Below the pieces are notes generated by a model. It did not search any database and was not told the origin of the DNA. It saw only the letters and a list, made by a program, of their open reading frames with translations. A stretch of 64,000 nt of DNA from Marinobacter mangrovi. Lineage in GTDB: Bacteria > Pseudomonadota > Gammaproteobacteria > Pseudomonadales > Oleiphilaceae. The position numbers were made by a program, and so were the translations under genes. Positions 32,029-42,750 of the stretch are shown piece after piece. The first letter of the stretch is position 1. The number at the start of each line of letters is the position of its first letter. The stretch spans positions 992,001 to 1,056,000 of the forward strand of contig NZ_JAERVO010000001.1 in the NCBI RefSeq assembly GCF_016798325.1. The letters are read 5' to 3'.

Positions 32029-33144
32029 TTAGCGCTCCTGCAGAATCCGCAGCATCCGGCGCAGCGGTTCGGCCGCGCCCCAGAGCAGCTGGTCACCCAC
32101 GGTGAACGCGGAAATGTATTCCGGACCCATGGCCAGCTTGCGGATGCGGCCGATCGGCACACTCAACGTGCCGGTGACCTTGGCCGGTGTCAGCTCTTCC
32201 ATGCTGGCTTCACGATCATTGGGAACGACCTTGACCCAGTCATTGGACTTCGCCAGCAGCGATTCAATCTCGCTCACCGGGATATCCTTGCGCAGCTTGA
32301 TGGTCAGCGCCTGGCTGTGACTGCGCATGGCGCCGATGCGCACGCAGATGCCGTCGATCGGGATCGGGCTGTCGCTGCGACCCAGGATCTTGTTGGTTTC
32401 ACTTTGCGCTTTCCACTCTTCCTTGCTCTGCCCGCTTTCCAACTGCTTGTCGCAGTAGGGAATCAGGCTGCCGGCCAGCGGCACACCGAAGTTATCGGTC
32501 GGGAACCCGGAAGAACGCATGGTTTCAGTGACCTTGCGATCGATTTCCAGAATCGCGGAACCCGGGTCGGCCAGCTCATCGGAAACGCTGCCATGCAACT
32601 GCCCCATCTGGTTCAGGAGCTCGCGCATGTTCTGGGCACCCGCGCCGGAAGCGGCCTGATAGGTCATTGGAGAGATCCACTCGATCAGATCGTTCTCCAG
32701 CAGACCGCCCAGGGCCAGCATCATCAGGCTCACGGTACAGTTGCCACCGATGTAGTCCTTGACGCCGCGGTTCAGTGCATCGTCGATGACGTTGCGGTTG
32801 ACCGGGTCCAGGACGATGACGGAATGGTCCGCCATGCGCAGCGTGGAGGCGGCATCGATCCAGTAGCCGTCCCAGCCGGATTCACGCAGCGGTCCGAAAA
32901 CCTTGCTGGTGTAATCACCGCCCTGACAGGTGACGATGACGTCCATGTCCCGGAGCGCGTCCAGGTCAAAGGCGTCTTTGAGTGCCGGTACATCAGCCTT
33001 GCCCACATCGGGCGCCGGCTGACCGGCCTGGGATGTTGAGAAAAAGACCGGATTGATGTCCGCGAAGTCATTTTCTTCCTGCATGCGCTGCATGAGGACA
33101 GAGCCCACCATACCGCGCCAGCCAATAAGTCCAACTCGCTTCAT
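32029..33144 (-). CDS. asd: Aspartate-semialdehyde dehydrogenase
   Basis: 371 residues, the long E. coli/Pseudomonas type. It makes aspartate semialdehyde for Lys, Thr, Met and diaminopimelate. The N-terminal NADP loop is [14 protein letters not shown] (about 5-18). The catalytic Cys136 lies in [10 protein letters not shown], and the base His lies in [13 protein letters not shown]. It lies after leuB with a 119-base gap and ends at its own terminator. Confidence 0.96.
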   Translation of the reverse strand: MKRVGLIGWRGMVGSVLMQRMQEENDFADINPVFFSTSQAGQPAPDVGKADVPALKDAFDLDALRDMDVIVTCQGGDYTSKVFGPLRESGWDGYWIDAASTLRMADHSVIVLDPVNRNVIDDALNRGVKDYIGGNCTVSLMMLALGGLLENDLIEWISPMTYQAASGAGAQNMRELLNQMGQLHGSVSDELADPGSAILEIDRKVTETMRSSGFPTDNFGVPLAGSLIPYCDKQLESGQSKEEWKAQSETNKILGRSDSPIPIDGICVRIGAMRSHSQALTIKLRKDIPVSEIESLLAKSNDWVKVVPNDREASMEELTPAKVTGTLSVPIGRIRKLAMGPEYISAFTVGDQLLWGAAEPLRRMLRILQER

Positions 33145-33263
33145 GTGCGACTTTTGAACCTCGTTCTGTGCCGGCCCGCTTCCCCTTTTGCAGGGACCGG
33201 ACCGGATGAATGATCCTGCGGCGGCAACATCCAGCCGTCGTCAGGTCTATGATTCATACCCGA

Positions 33264-34337
33264 TCAAAGCGCTTCCAATACCGCGTCACCCATTTCCCGG
33301 GTGCTGACGCGGGAGGCGCCTTCGGACATGATATCCGCAGTCCGCAGGCCTTTGTCGAGCACCGCACTGACGGCGGTTTCGATGGCTTGCGCTGCTTCTT
33401 CCGCTCCCAGACTGTACCGCAGCATCATCGCGGCCGACAGAATGGTCGCCAGCGGGTTGGCAATGCCCTGACCCGCAATGTCCGGGGCGGAACCGTGGCA
33501 GGGCTCGTACATCCCCTGCTTTTCCGCATTCAGTGATGCGGACGGCAACATGCCGATGGAACCGGTCAGCATGGCCGCTTCGTCGGAAAGAATATCACCA
33601 AACATGTTGCCGGTCACAATCACATCAAACTGTTTCGGCGCCTTGACCAGCTGCATGGCCGCGTTGTCGACGTACATGTGGGACAGTTCGACATCCGGAT
33701 AGTCCTTCGCCAGATCCGTCATGATCTCGCGCCAGAGTTCGGTCACTTCCAATACGTTGCACTTGTCCACGGAACACAGCTTGCCGCCGCGCTGCTGGGC
33801 GGCTTCAAAGGCGACACGGCCGATGCGGCGAATCTCGGATTCGCTGTAGACGTAGGTGTTGTAGCCCTGGCGCTCCCCGTTATCCAACTCGCGCACGCCG
33901 CGAGGCTGGCCGAAGTAGATGCCACCGGTCAGCTCGCGAACGATCAGGATGTCCAGACCGGAGACGACTTCCGGCTTCAGCGAAGAGGCCGAGGCCAGCT
34001 GCGGATACAGGATGGCCGGACGCAGGTTGGCGAACAGCTCCAGGTTCGAGCGCAGTCCCAGCAACCCCTTTTCCGGGCGAATGGCAATTTCCAGACCTTC
34101 CCACTTCGGACCGCCGACAGCGCCCAGCAGGATGGCATCGGCCTTCTGGGCCTTTTCCAGCGTGCTGTCCGGCAGAGGGACGCCGGTCGCATCAATTGCA
34201 GCGCCGCCCACGTCGGCACGGTCGAAATGAAGACCCAGGTCGAACTTTTCGTTGACCTTATGCAGGACGCGCTCGGCTTCAGCGACGATTTCCGGGCCAA
34301 TGCCGTCACCCGGCAGCAGCAGAACAGACTGACTCAT
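33264..34337 (-). CDS. leuB: 3-isopropylmalate dehydrogenase
   Basis: 357 residues. NAD-dependent oxidative decarboxylation of 3-isopropylmalate in leucine synthesis. Visible are [11 protein letters not shown], the substrate loop [14 protein letters not shown], the [13 protein letters not shown] segment, the metal-binding [11 protein letters not shown] and the NAD loop [15 protein letters not shown]. It follows leuD by 24 bases and is the last gene of leuCDB. Confidence 0.97.
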   Translation of the reverse strand: MSQSVLLLPGDGIGPEIVAEAERVLHKVNEKFDLGLHFDRADVGGAAIDATGVPLPDSTLEKAQKADAILLGAVGGPKWEGLEIAIRPEKGLLGLRSNLELFANLRPAILYPQLASASSLKPEVVSGLDILIVRELTGGIYFGQPRGVRELDNGERQGYNTYVYSESEIRRIGRVAFEAAQQRGGKLCSVDKCNVLEVTELWREIMTDLAKDYPDVELSHMYVDNAAMQLVKAPKQFDVIVTGNMFGDILSDEAAMLTGSIGMLPSASLNAEKQGMYEPCHGSAPDIAGQGIANPLATILSAAMMLRYSLGAEEAAQAIETAVSAVLDKGLRTADIMSEGASRVSTREMGDAVLEAL

Positions 34338-34361
34338 ATCCTTGGTTTCCTGTTGTCTCTG

Positions 34362-35015
34362 TTATGAATGGGTGATGGCGTCAAACAGCCAGGGTGCGCT
34401 CTGGCGACGGGCCGCTTCGTAGGACTTGATGGCTTCGCTGTCTTCCAGGGTAACGCCGATGTCGTCGAGGCCGTTGACCAGGCAATGCTTGCGGAACGGA
34501 TCCACGTCGAAGCTGAAACGCTCACCGGACGGGGTGACCACTTCCTGCGCCGGCAGATCCACTTCGATTTGATAGCCTTCCTTTTCGGCGACTTCAGCGA
34601 ACAACCTGTCGACGATTTCTTCATCCAGAACAATCGGTAACAGACCATTCTTAAAGCAGTTATTGTAGAAGATGTCGGCAAAGCTCGGCGCAATAATCAC
34701 CCGGAAGCCATAGTCATCGAGGGCCCAGGGCGCGTGCTCGCGGCTGGAGCCACAGCCAAAGTTGCGCCGGGCCAGCAGGACGCTGGCTTCCTTATAGCGC
34801 GGCTGATTGAGGAAGAAGTCCGGATTCAATGGCCGCTGGGAGCAGTCCTGATCCGGTTTGCCTTCGTCCATATAACGCAGCTCGTCGAACAGGTTCGGGC
34901 CGAAGCCGGTCCGTTTGATCGATTTCAGGAACTGCTTGGGAATGATCATGTCCGTGTCCACGTTGGAACGATCCATCGGGGCCACGACGCCTTTATGATG
35001 ACTGAATGCACGCAT
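34362..35015 (-). CDS. leuD: 3-isopropylmalate dehydratase small subunit
   Basis: 217 residues. It completes the leucine isomeroderalase with LeuC, moving the hydroxyl of isopropylmalate. Typical segments are [34 protein letters not shown] (the swivel-domain active loop) and [20 protein letters not shown] lies 7 bases before the ATG. It lies 11 bases after leuC. Confidence 0.96.
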   Translation of the reverse strand: MRAFSHHKGVVAPMDRSNVDTDMIIPKQFLKSIKRTGFGPNLFDELRYMDEGKPDQDCSQRPLNPDFFLNQPRYKEASVLLARRNFGCGSSREHAPWALDDYGFRVIIAPSFADIFYNNCFKNGLLPIVLDEEIVDRLFAEVAEKEGYQIEVDLPAQEVVTPSGERFSFDVDPFRKHCLVNGLDDIGVTLEDSEAIKSYEAARRQSAPWLFDAITHS

Positions 35016-35026
35016 GGTTGGGCTCC

Positions 35027-36445
35027 TTAGTGAACCAATTCACGAACGTCGGTGAAATGACCGGCAATCGCCGCAGCGGCTGCCATCGCCGGACTGACCA
35101 GGTGGGTCCGGCCGCCGAAGCCCTGCCGTCCCTCGAAGTTCCGGTTGGACGTGGACGCGCAATGCTCACCCTGGCCCAGCTTGTCAGCATTCATAGCCAG
35201 ACACATGGAGCAGCCCGGATCCCGCCATTCCAGACCCGCCTCGATGAAGATCTTGTCCAGGCCTTCCTGCTCGGCCTGAGTCTTGACGAGTCCGGAGCCC
35301 GGTACGACCATCGCCTGCTTGAGCGACGGTGACACCTTACGGCCCTTGACCACGGCCGCCGCCTCGCGCAGATCCTCAATGCGGGAGTTGGTGCAGGAGC
35401 CGATAAACACCCGGTCCAGCTTGATCTCGGAAATCGGCATGTTCGGCTTCAGCCCCATGTACTGGAGCGCACGTACGATGCCTTCGCGCTTGATCGGATC
35501 CGCTTCCTTGTCGGGATCCGGGACCTGACCGTCAACGCCGGTGACCATCTCCGGTGACGTGCCCCAGGTGACCTGCGGCATGATGTCGGCACCGTCCAGC
35601 TCAACCACTTTATCGAACTCGGCATCCGCATCGCTGTGAAGGTTCTTCCAGGCGGCAACTGCGGCTTCCCACTGATCGCCTTTCGGCGCATAGGGACGGT
35701 CTTTGACGTAGTTGATGGTGGTGTCGTCGACCGCCACCATACCCACCCGGGCGCCGGCTTCGATGGACATGTTGCAGATGGTCATCCGCGCTTCCATGGA
35801 CAGATCGCGGATTGCCTCACCGCCGAATTCGATCGCATAACCGGTACCGCCGGCGGTGCCAATCTTGCCGATGATGGCCAGCACGACGTCCTTGCCCGTC
35901 ACACCGGGACCCAGCTTGCCGTTCACCTTGACCAGCATGTTCTTCATCTTCTTCTGGACCAGGCACTGGGTCGCCAGCACGTGCTCCACTTCCGACGTGC
36001 CGATGCCGTGCGCCAGCGTGCCGAATGCACCGTGGGTCGAGGTGTGGGAATCACCACACACGATGGTCATACCCGGCAACGTCGCACCCTGCTCCGGCCC
36101 GATGACGTGAACGATGCCCTGGCGCTGATCCTTGATCTTGAATTCCAGGATGCCGAACTCGTCGCAGTTCTTGTCGAGGGTTTCCACCTGGATGCGGGAG
36201 ACCGGATCGACGATGCCGTCGATGCCACGGTCGCGGTCGGTGGTCGGAACGTTATGGTCCGGCGTGGCCAGGTTGGCGTCCAGACGCCAGGGGCGGCGGC
36301 CGGCAATGCGCAGACCTTCAAAGGCCTGGGGCGATGTGACTTCGTGCAGCAGATGACGATCGATATAGATCAGCGCCGAACCGTCGTCGCGCTGCTTCAC
36401 CAGGTGATCGTCCCACAATTTATCGTACAAGGTCTTTCCAGCCAT
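35027..36445 (-). CDS. leuC: 3-isopropylmalate dehydratase large subunit
   Basis: 472 residues from the ATG at 36445 ([14 protein letters not shown]), with GGGAGG close upstream; the frame extends 13 codons further but without homology. It is an aconitase-family enzyme with a 4Fe-4S cluster held by Cys in FIGSCTNSR and by the CxxC of [10 protein letters not shown]. The [13 protein letters not shown] active loop is intact. It is the first gene of leuCDB and is divergent from a LysR gene; operators lie between them. Confidence 0.97.
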   Translation of the reverse strand: MAGKTLYDKLWDDHLVKQRDDGSALIYIDRHLLHEVTSPQAFEGLRIAGRRPWRLDANLATPDHNVPTTDRDRGIDGIVDPVSRIQVETLDKNCDEFGILEFKIKDQRQGIVHVIGPEQGATLPGMTIVCGDSHTSTHGAFGTLAHGIGTSEVEHVLATQCLVQKKMKNMLVKVNGKLGPGVTGKDVVLAIIGKIGTAGGTGYAIEFGGEAIRDLSMEARMTICNMSIEAGARVGMVAVDDTTINYVKDRPYAPKGDQWEAAVAAWKNLHSDADAEFDKVVELDGADIMPQVTWGTSPEMVTGVDGQVPDPDKEADPIKREGIVRALQYMGLKPNMPISEIKLDRVFIGSCTNSRIEDLREAAAVVKGRKVSPSLKQAMVVPGSGLVKTQAEQEGLDKIFIEAGLEWRDPGCSMCLAMNADKLGQGEHCASTSNRNFEGRQGFGGRTHLVSPAMAAAAAIAGHFTDVRELVH

Positions 36446-36493
36446 GGGGCCTCCCTCAACCGCGATGTAAACATCGCTTCTCATCAGGTCATC

Positions 36494-36515
36494 GTTATTG
36501 ATGATTCATGATAAC
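36494..36515. promoter_or_regulatory. Candidate LysR-type operator 1
   Basis: GTTAT and ATAAC face each other across 12 bases, with flanking C/G also matching, and an ATGATTCAT core. It lies 49 bases upstream of the leuC start, between the divergent leuC and lysR genes. Confidence 0.45.
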
Positions 36516-36527
36516 GCCGCGACTATG

Positions 36528-36547
36528 ATAACCTCAATTCATGTTAT
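36528..36547. promoter_or_regulatory. Candidate LysR-type operator 2
   Basis: ATAAC and GTTAT face each other across 10 bases (T-N11-A type). The same pentamers occur in the site at 36494, in opposite orientation. It lies 64 bases before the LysR gene start. Confidence 0.45.
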
Positions 36548-36610
36548 TTATAGATCGCATTCCAGATAGGAATCCGATAACGGAAAATCGACAAAGAGGC
36601 ATATCCCACC

Positions 36611-37477
36611 ATGGATACCCAGGCGCTGTCCGCCTTCGTCGCGATCGTGGACCATCAATCCTTTTCCGAGGCGGCCGAGGCGCTCCACCTGACCCAGCCG
36701 GCCGTGAGCAAGCGCCTCGCCTCCCTGGAAAACCAGCTGGGCGCGCCGCTGGTCGAGCGAGGGCAACGCAGCTTCAGCCTGACCGAATCCGGCCGGCGAT
36801 TGTTGCCCTACGCGCGCCGCATCCTGGATGAACTCCACAACGCCCGGCTCGATCTGTCAGCCACCACCGGCCGGATTGGTGGGCGGCTGCCGGTCATTGC
36901 CAGCCACCATATAGGCCTGCACCACCTCCCGGCCTGGTTGCGCCGCTTCAACCGGGACTATCCGGACGTCACCCTGGAATTGCAGTTCATGGATTCGGAA
37001 AGCGCCTTCGACCATCTGAAGCGCCGGACGTGTGAACTGGCCTTTGTCACCCTGAGCGATGCCATGGATCGTCAGTTCGACATCAAGGCGCAATGGGAGG
37101 ATCCCATGGTATTCGTCGCCGGCACCACTCATCCGCTCGCGAGTATGCCGCAGCCGGAGCTGAGTGACCTGGCCCGCTACGATGCGCTGCTGCCCGATAC
37201 AAAAACCGCCACCTATCGCGTCATCAGCCGATTGTTCATGGCCGAAAACCTCACGCTCCGATTGCAGATGCCCACCAACTATCTGGAAACCATCAAGATG
37301 ATGAGCAGCGTGGGATTGGGCTGGAGTGTCCTGCCGCGCAGTATGGTGGATAACAGCCTGACGGTGCTGCCGATTCGGCATGAGGTGTCACGAATGCTCG
37401 GGGGCATTGGCCTGGAAGGGCGCAGCCTGAGCCCCGCGGCGGAGGCGCTGCTCGACATTGCGCGAGAGCTGCATTAG
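36611..37477 (+). CDS. LysR family transcriptional regulator next to leuC
   Basis: 288 residues. The N-terminal winged helix-turn-helix spans about 1-60 (ALSAFVAIVDHQSFSEAAEA ... TQPAVSKRLASLE). The effector-binding periplasmic-type domain covers about 88-288. Divergent position from leuC matches the LysR gene found beside leuC in Pseudomonas. It therefore probably controls leuCDB and itself through the operators at 36494-36547; the inducer is unknown. It converges with and overlaps the MFS gene by four bases. Confidence 0.88.
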   Translation: MDTQALSAFVAIVDHQSFSEAAEALHLTQPAVSKRLASLENQLGAPLVERGQRSFSLTESGRRLLPYARRILDELHNARLDLSATTGRIGGRLPVIASHHIGLHHLPAWLRRFNRDYPDVTLELQFMDSESAFDHLKRRTCELAFVTLSDAMDRQFDIKAQWEDPMVFVAGTTHPLASMPQPELSDLARYDALLPDTKTATYRVISRLFMAENLTLRLQMPTNYLETIKMMSSVGLGWSVLPRSMVDNSLTVLPIRHEVSRMLGGIGLEGRSLSPAAEALLDIARELH

Positions 37478-38625
37478 TGAGCGTCGGCATACTCAGGCGG
37501 CGATCGCAGCCAGATGGCAGCGATCATCAGCGCCATCCCGATCGCGACAGCACTTCCCCAAAACGCCAGTGCCGTTCCCTGCCATTCGACCAGCAGACCG
37601 GACAGCCAGGCGCCCACCGCGCCCCCGGCGCCGTAGGTCAGCCCACTGTAGAGGGCCTGCCCCTGACCGTGGTGCTGATGGCCGAAATAGCTGTGGATGT
37701 AGTTGACCGACACCGCGTGTAGCGCCCCGTACGAGGCCGCGTGCAGCAGTTGGGCAAACACGAGGATGGGGACATCCGCCGAATATTCGGCGATCAGCAT
37801 CCAGCGCAGGCCGGTCAGGACCAGCGCGCCAATTGCGATGGTCCGTGCCGAATACCGTCGAAACACCCGATGCATCACGATGAACAGCACGATCTCGGCG
37901 GCCACCCCCAGCGACCAGAGCAGTCCGACACTGAACTTGTCGTAGCCCAGGCTTTCCAGGTGAATGCTGAAAAACGTGTAGTAGGCGCCATGAGAGACCT
38001 GCAGCAGGAAATTCATGGCGAAAAACGCGAGGACCGTCGATTGCATCACGATCGCCCGCAGGCCGCCGGGTTCCGTTTGCGGGCGGATCTGGCCCTGCCG
38101 GGACGGCACGCAGAAAGCGGCAACCGCAATCCCGAAGAACAGCGGCATCAGGATGGCCGGAAGCCATTCAAGGGGAAGATACTCGAGGATCAGCCCTACG
38201 AGAGCCACCGAGGCGATAAAGCCGACGCTCCCCCAAAGCCGGACGCGTCCGTACCGCGCCCGGTCCTTTCCCAGTCCCTGCAGGGTAATGACTTCATAAA
38301 GCGGAAGGATGGCGTTCCAGAAAAAGGTGAACGCCAGCATCACCAGCATCAGGCCGTAGAAGCCCGGCTCCAAGAATACGCCGGTAAAGCAGATGGCCCC
38401 GACCACTGACCCCAGACGAACCAGTCGCACCCGTTGACCGGTGCGGTCGCCGAGCCAGCCCCAGACGTTGGGCGCAACGATCTTGGTGAGCTGGATGGTC
38501 GCCATCAGGGCGGCAATCTGCAGGTAGCTGAATCCCCGATCTTCCAGATACAGGGACCAGTACGGCAACATTGCGCCCAACAGCGCAAAGAACCAGAAAT
38601 AAAGGTTGGACAGACGCCAGTAGAT
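37474..38625 (-). CDS. MFS transporter, HcaT-like (MFS_1_like)
   Basis: 383 residues if read from an ATC at 38625. Twelve membrane helices are likely. The reading frame conserves the family start, IYWRLSNLYFWFFALLGA, ahead of PYWSLYLEDRGF, yet no ATG, GTG or TTG lies between the in-frame TAG (38638-38640) and a TTG at 38580. The TTG would remove most of helix 1. GGGAG lies 5 bases before the ATC. The sequence resembles the HcaT/LacY-like permeases; the substrate is unknown. It follows aroC in the order prmB-aroC-MFS known from Pseudomonas. Confidence 0.8.
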   Translation of the reverse strand: MYWRLSNLYFWFFALLGAMLPYWSLYLEDRGFSYLQIAALMATIQLTKIVAPNVWGWLGDRTGQRVRLVRLGSVVGAICFTGVFLEPGFYGLMLVMLAFTFFWNAILPLYEVITLQGLGKDRARYGRVRLWGSVGFIASVALVGLILEYLPLEWLPAILMPLFFGIAVAAFCVPSRQGQIRPQTEPGGLRAIVMQSTVLAFFAMNFLLQVSHGAYYTFFSIHLESLGYDKFSVGLLWSLGVAAEIVLFIVMHRVFRRYSARTIAIGALVLTGLRWMLIAEYSADVPILVFAQLLHAASYGALHAVSVNYIHSYFGHQHHGQGQALYSGLTYGAGGAVGAWLSGLLVEWQGTALAFWGSAVAIGMALMIAAIWLRSPPEYADAH

Positions 38626-38654
38626 AGCTGCTCCCGCCTATTTCCGTCCCGGAT

Positions 38655-39761
38655 TCAATCCCGGCTGCGCCCTTTCTCGATATCCGGCGTATCGACACGG
38701 ACATCACCGTTCTGGGCACGGTGGCGCAGATAGTGGTCCATCAGCACGATGGCCATCATGGCTTCGGCGATTGGCGTTGCGCGGATACCGACACAGGGAT
38801 CGTGCCGTCCGGTGGTCACCACCTCGACCGGATCGCCGTGAACATTGATGCTCTGGCCCGGGAGCCGCAAGCTGGATGTGGGCTTGAGGGCAATGCTTGC
38901 GAGAATCGGCTGACCGGAACTGATGCCGCCCAGCACGCCGCCGGCGTTGTTGGACAGGAAGCCTTCCGGCGTGAGCTCGTCACGGTGCTCCGTGCCCTTC
39001 TGGGTCACCGAACCAAAACCGGCACCGATCTCCACGCCCTTGACGGCGTTGATGCTCATCAGCGCGTGGGCCAGATCCGCATCCAGACGGTCGAAGATCG
39101 GCTCGCCCAGCCCCGGCGGGACGCCGTCGGCCACCACGTTGATGCGGGCACCGATGGAGTTGCCTTCCTTACGGAGGGCGTCCATGTAGTCTTCCAACTC
39201 CTGGATGCGATCGGCATCCGGGCAGAAGAACGGGTTCTCGTGCACCTGGGACCAGTCCAGTTTGTCGATGACAATGGGTCCCAACTGGGACAGATACCCG
39301 CGCACGCGGATGCCCAGTCGCTCTTCCAGGAATTTACGGGCAATCGCGCCCGCCGCGACGCGCATCGCCGTTTCACGAGCCGAGGAACGGCCGCCCCCAC
39401 GGTAATCCCGCACGCCATACTTGTGCATGTAGGTGTAATCGGCGTGGGCCGGGCGGAACTGATCCTTGATCTTGGAATAGTCCTTGGAGCGCTGGTCGGT
39501 GTTTTCGATCAACAGGCCAATCGGCGTGCCCGTGGTCTTGCCTTCGAACACACCGGACAGGATGCGCACCTCATCCGGCTCGCGGCGCTGCGTGGTGTGA
39601 CGGGAGGTGCCCGGCTTACGCAGATCCAGATCGCGCTGCAGGTCTGCTTCTGTCAGCGACAGTCCCGGCGGACAGCCATCGACAATCGCGCCCAGCGCCT
39701 GGCCGTGACTTTCACCGAATGTGGTGACCGTGAACAGCTTTCCAAACGTATTTCCAGACAT
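38655..39761 (-). CDS. aroC: Chorismate synthase
   Basis: 368 residues. It converts EPSP to chorismate with reduced FMN, the final shikimate step. The start [20 protein letters not shown], the RRRE-type loop, [27 protein letters not shown] and the C-terminal [17 protein letters not shown] segment are all conserved. It follows prmB by 25 bases. It feeds aroG-derived flux to trpFBA and pabB in this window. Confidence 0.97.
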   Translation of the reverse strand: MSGNTFGKLFTVTTFGESHGQALGAIVDGCPPGLSLTEADLQRDLDLRKPGTSRHTTQRREPDEVRILSGVFEGKTTGTPIGLLIENTDQRSKDYSKIKDQFRPAHADYTYMHKYGVRDYRGGGRSSARETAMRVAAGAIARKFLEERLGIRVRGYLSQLGPIVIDKLDWSQVHENPFFCPDADRIQELEDYMDALRKEGNSIGARINVVADGVPPGLGEPIFDRLDADLAHALMSINAVKGVEIGAGFGSVTQKGTEHRDELTPEGFLSNNAGGVLGGISSGQPILASIALKPTSSLRLPGQSINVHGDPVEVVTTGRHDPCVGIRATPIAEAMMAIVLMDHYLRHRAQNGDVRVDTPDIEKGRSRD

Positions 39762-39786
39762 AAATCAGGTTCTTATCAGTGAATCT

Positions 39787-40701
39787 TCAAATAGTTTCCA
39801 GATCTTCGCGGGTCAGCACGAAGACGCCATCGCCGCCCTGCTCAAACTCGATCCAGGTAAACGGAATATCCGGCCGCGCCTGCTGCAAGGCCACCCAGCT
39901 GTTGCCCACTTCGACCACCAGCAGACCGTTCTCGGTCAGGTGATCGCGGGCTTTTTCCAGAATGCGATAGGCGATATCCAGACCGTCATCACCGGCCGCC
40001 AGGCCCAATTCCGGTTCGTACTGGAACTCGTCCGGCATATCCGCCAGATCTTCCGCGTCCACATAGGGCGGGTTGCTGACGATGAGATCGTACCGTCCTT
40101 CCACCTGATCCAGCACATCGGAGTGAACTGCCCTCACCCGATGACCCAGACCGTGCAGGTCGATGTTACTGCGGGCCACATCCAGCGCCTCTTCCGAGAT
40201 ATCGGCAAGATCGACCTCGGCGTCGTCAAAGACCGTCGCCGCGGCAATACCGATGCAGCCGCTGCCGGTGCACAGATCCAGAATGCGGTGTACCGGCTTG
40301 TCCGCCAGCCAGGGCTGGAATCCCTGCTGAATCAACTCGGCAATCGGCGAGCGCGGCACCAGCACCCGATTGTCCACATGAAACGGCAGGCCCATGAACC
40401 AGGCTTCCCCCAGCAGATACGCCACGGGGACCCGCTCATCAATCCGCTGTTCCATCCGCTCCAGAATCAGGGCGCGCTCTTCACGGGTCAGTCGGGCGTC
40501 CAGGAACACCGTGTTGTTTTCGAGAGGTAGGTTGACGCTGCGCAGCACGAGGTGGACGGCTTCGTCCCAGGCGTTGTCGGTACCGTGGCCGTAAAAAATA
40601 TCCGATCCGGCAAACCGGGACGTGACATAACGCAGCAGGTCGCGAATCGTAAACAGTTCGTCAGCAGGCTCTTGGGACACCAGACACAGTTCCTTGGACA
40701 C
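39787..40701 (-). CDS. prmB: Ribosomal protein uL3 glutamine N5-methyltransferase PrmB
   Basis: 304 residues from a GTG at 40701; the N-terminal [17 protein letters not shown] aligns with E. coli PrmB from its first residues. A GTG at 40680 has AAGGA upstream and is possible. It methylates a Gln of ribosomal protein L3. The SAM site is [14 protein letters not shown] (about 138-151) and the catalytic motif is [10 protein letters not shown] (about 205). The [13 protein letters not shown] segment separates PrmB from PrmC. Confidence 0.94.
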   Translation of the reverse strand: MSKELCLVSQEPADELFTIRDLLRYVTSRFAGSDIFYGHGTDNAWDEAVHLVLRSVNLPLENNTVFLDARLTREERALILERMEQRIDERVPVAYLLGEAWFMGLPFHVDNRVLVPRSPIAELIQQGFQPWLADKPVHRILDLCTGSGCIGIAAATVFDDAEVDLADISEEALDVARSNIDLHGLGHRVRAVHSDVLDQVEGRYDLIVSNPPYVDAEDLADMPDEFQYEPELGLAAGDDGLDIAYRILEKARDHLTENGLLVVEVGNSWVALQQARPDIPFTWIEFEQGGDGVFVLTREDLETI

Positions 40702-40762
40702 ACATAAAATGGAAAGCCTGCATTATACGCAGGTTTGCAGGGATTTGTGGCGTCCAATACCG

Positions 40763-41836
40763 CTATGGAGACAGCAGACCGGAACTGGCTTCCTCGTTCT
40801 CGAAACGATCCAGCGCCTGCTCCATGCGCTCGCGCCCCAACTGAATCATCTCCGGCGCCTTGTGATAGTCGTAGGTGCGGCAGGCGTCCTTGGGAACGTT
40901 CACCAACATATCCGGTGGATAGCCGGCGATCTTGTATTGGATCAGCGCGCTCTGCATGGTTTCGATGGTCATGTTCATGATGTCGAACTTGCCGATCCCC
41001 AGCTTGTCCCAGGCGATGGTTTCGGTACCGTCCTCCATCGTGTCAGCATCGTCGGAGACTTCCTCCGCCATCTCTTCCCGGGCTTCGCCGGTCGGTTCGG
41101 CATCGGCCGATCCCTTGCCTCCGAAAGAGCGTAGGAGATCCCAGTCAAACCAGCGTGAGGCCTTCGTGCGCATGCGGTCCACCCAGTCGTCGAAATCATG
41201 CTCGCCGGTTTCGTTGTAGATGTCATCCGGCAACCGGTACGTGCTGCGATCTTCACCGGCCAGATTAACCGCAAAGATGTAGTCCGCATGGGCCGCGATG
41301 GTGGGGATAATGGGCAGCGGGTTCAGCAGGGCCCCGTCGACGAGCACCCGACCGTTCAGGACAACCGGCGTGACCACACTGGGAATGGCGATGGAGGCGC
41401 GAATGGCCTGGTGCAAAGAGCCTTCCTGGAACCAGATCTCCTTGTGCGCCAGAAGATCCGTGGCGACGGCGGTGAATGCCACGGGGAGATCTTCGATACG
41501 GGTTTCGCCAATCATATCCCGCACCACGGAAAACACCTTGTCGCCCCGAATGGCCCCCGCGGGTGACAGGGACACGTCAAGCAGCTTGAGCACGTCGAAC
41601 TGTTTAAGGCCGGTGACCCAATCCTTATAGGCCTGCATCTGGCCGGCCGAATAGACGCCGCCAATCAGCGCCCCCATGGAACAGCCGGCTATCGCAATGA
41701 TGTCGTAGCCGCGCTCTTCGAGAACTTCGATCGCACCGATATGGGCATAGCCACGGGCTCCACCGCTGCCCAGCACAAGGGCGCAGGTCCGGCGGGGGCG
41801 TTCGGTTTTCGGGGTCGATGGCTGCTCTGACGGCAT
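40763..41836 (-). CDS. Patatin-like phospholipase family protein (RssA-like)
   Basis: 357 residues. The oxyanion loop is GSGGARG (23-29), the nucleophile is Ser53 in GCSMG and the Asp of the dyad is Asp167 in VDGALLNP, so the Ser-Asp patatin centre is complete. It has no signal peptide and probably acts on lipids from the cytoplasm. The C-terminal 120 residues are acidic and helical. AGGAGG lies 9 bases before the ATG. It follows the DUF4892 gene by five bases and ends an apparent operon pilZ-hydrolase-DUF4892-patatin. Confidence 0.88.
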   Translation of the reverse strand: MPSEQPSTPKTERPRRTCALVLGSGGARGYAHIGAIEVLEERGYDIIAIAGCSMGALIGGVYSAGQMQAYKDWVTGLKQFDVLKLLDVSLSPAGAIRGDKVFSVVRDMIGETRIEDLPVAFTAVATDLLAHKEIWFQEGSLHQAIRASIAIPSVVTPVVLNGRVLVDGALLNPLPIIPTIAAHADYIFAVNLAGEDRSTYRLPDDIYNETGEHDFDDWVDRMRTKASRWFDWDLLRSFGGKGSADAEPTGEAREEMAEEVSDDADTMEDGTETIAWDKLGIGKFDIMNMTIETMQSALIQYKIAGYPPDMLVNVPKDACRTYDYHKAPEMIQLGRERMEQALDRFENEEASSGLLSP

Positions 41837-41841
41837 CGGGT

Positions 41842-42750
41842 CTATCCTCCTGCGGATGCCACATCCTTGATTACGACAATTTCGAGGCGGTTACCGGCAC
41901 TGCGGGCCGACTGGATAGCGGACTGCGCCGGGCCGGCATTGATCAGCAACTGCTGCTCGCGGGGGATGCCCAGCTTCTCCAGCAGCGCCTGCATGGTATC
42001 CGCGACCTTGGCCGACCGTTCAAGCGCCTCCTTCACGGTCTCGTTCATACCGAGTACGACGTGGCTGACAATCATGACGGTGGCACCGGGGTTGCCCGCC
42101 CAACCAACGAGTTTTTCCCGGGTCTCGGCGTCCCAGTCGAAGCGGTAGGTGACGCTGCCCGACCAGGCAACTTGCAATGGGCCCAGTATACGCCCGGCGT
42201 CCGGTGACAGATTGGCCACCTCGGACTCATCCTGGACCGCCAACTCTTCCAGCCAGACATAATCCCGCTGGTTGCCCCGGGTAATGCTGTACAGCAGCAC
42301 CAGTTGCAGCTGGCCGTCATCACCCCGATAGGAATAGGCCGCGTAGCTCTGGTCCTCGTCGCGCCCGTACAGCGTGGCCTGGTGGAAAATCCGGTTGGCC
42401 CAGACGTTGCTGCGGCCACAATCGCGACCCCGGCAGGTAAACAGCGTTCGCCCGCTGCGCTGGGCCATCGCCTCCCGATAGAACTCTTCCACCCGCTCCA
42501 GCGACGAATCCGGGTCGATTTCCATCAAACGGCCGTGTCCGACCACATCCAGACGAAGCTGCCGATCGGCGCGGATCTCGTCATTGACTTCCCGGACCGG
42601 ACTGAGCAACACGTGATGGTTAGGCGCCTTGATGGTGACGTCGCTTTCCACCGACGCCATCGGAAACACTTTGAGGGGGTCCGCGGTGGCCGTAGCCGAC
42701 ACCAGGACAGCCATAATGGCAGCCAGCCGGAACATCAGAGGCCGGATCAT
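41842..42750 (-). CDS. DUF4892 family periplasmic protein
   Basis: 302 residues from the ATG at 42750, which overlaps the upstream stop as ATGA. A signal peptide at about 1-23 (cleavage near ATA-DP) exports it. The central region (VEEFYREAMAQRSGRTLFTC ... RDCGRSNVWANRIFH) is the DUF4892 signature, with two Cys that could pair. The C-terminal third contains an OmpA-like pattern (NPGATVMIVSHVV, LGIPREQQLLINAG) that may bind peptidoglycan. Function unknown. Co-transcribed with the hydrolase and patatin genes. Confidence 0.8.
   Translation of the reverse strand: MIRPLMFRLAAIMAVLVSATATADPLKVFPMASVESDVTIKAPNHHVLLSPVREVNDEIRADRQLRLDVVGHGRLMEIDPDSSLERVEEFYREAMAQRSGRTLFTCRGRDCGRSNVWANRIFHQATLYGRDEDQSYAAYSYRGDDGQLQLVLLYSITRGNQRDYVWLEELAVQDESEVANLSPDAGRILGPLQVAWSGSVTYRFDWDAETREKLVGWAGNPGATVMIVSHVVLGMNETVKEALERSAKVADTMQALLEKLGIPREQQLLINAGPAQSAIQSARSAGNRLEIVVIKDVASAGG

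Noticed and set aside
38721-39782. 353-codon open frame on the plus strand
   Set aside because: Antisense to aroC, no homology.
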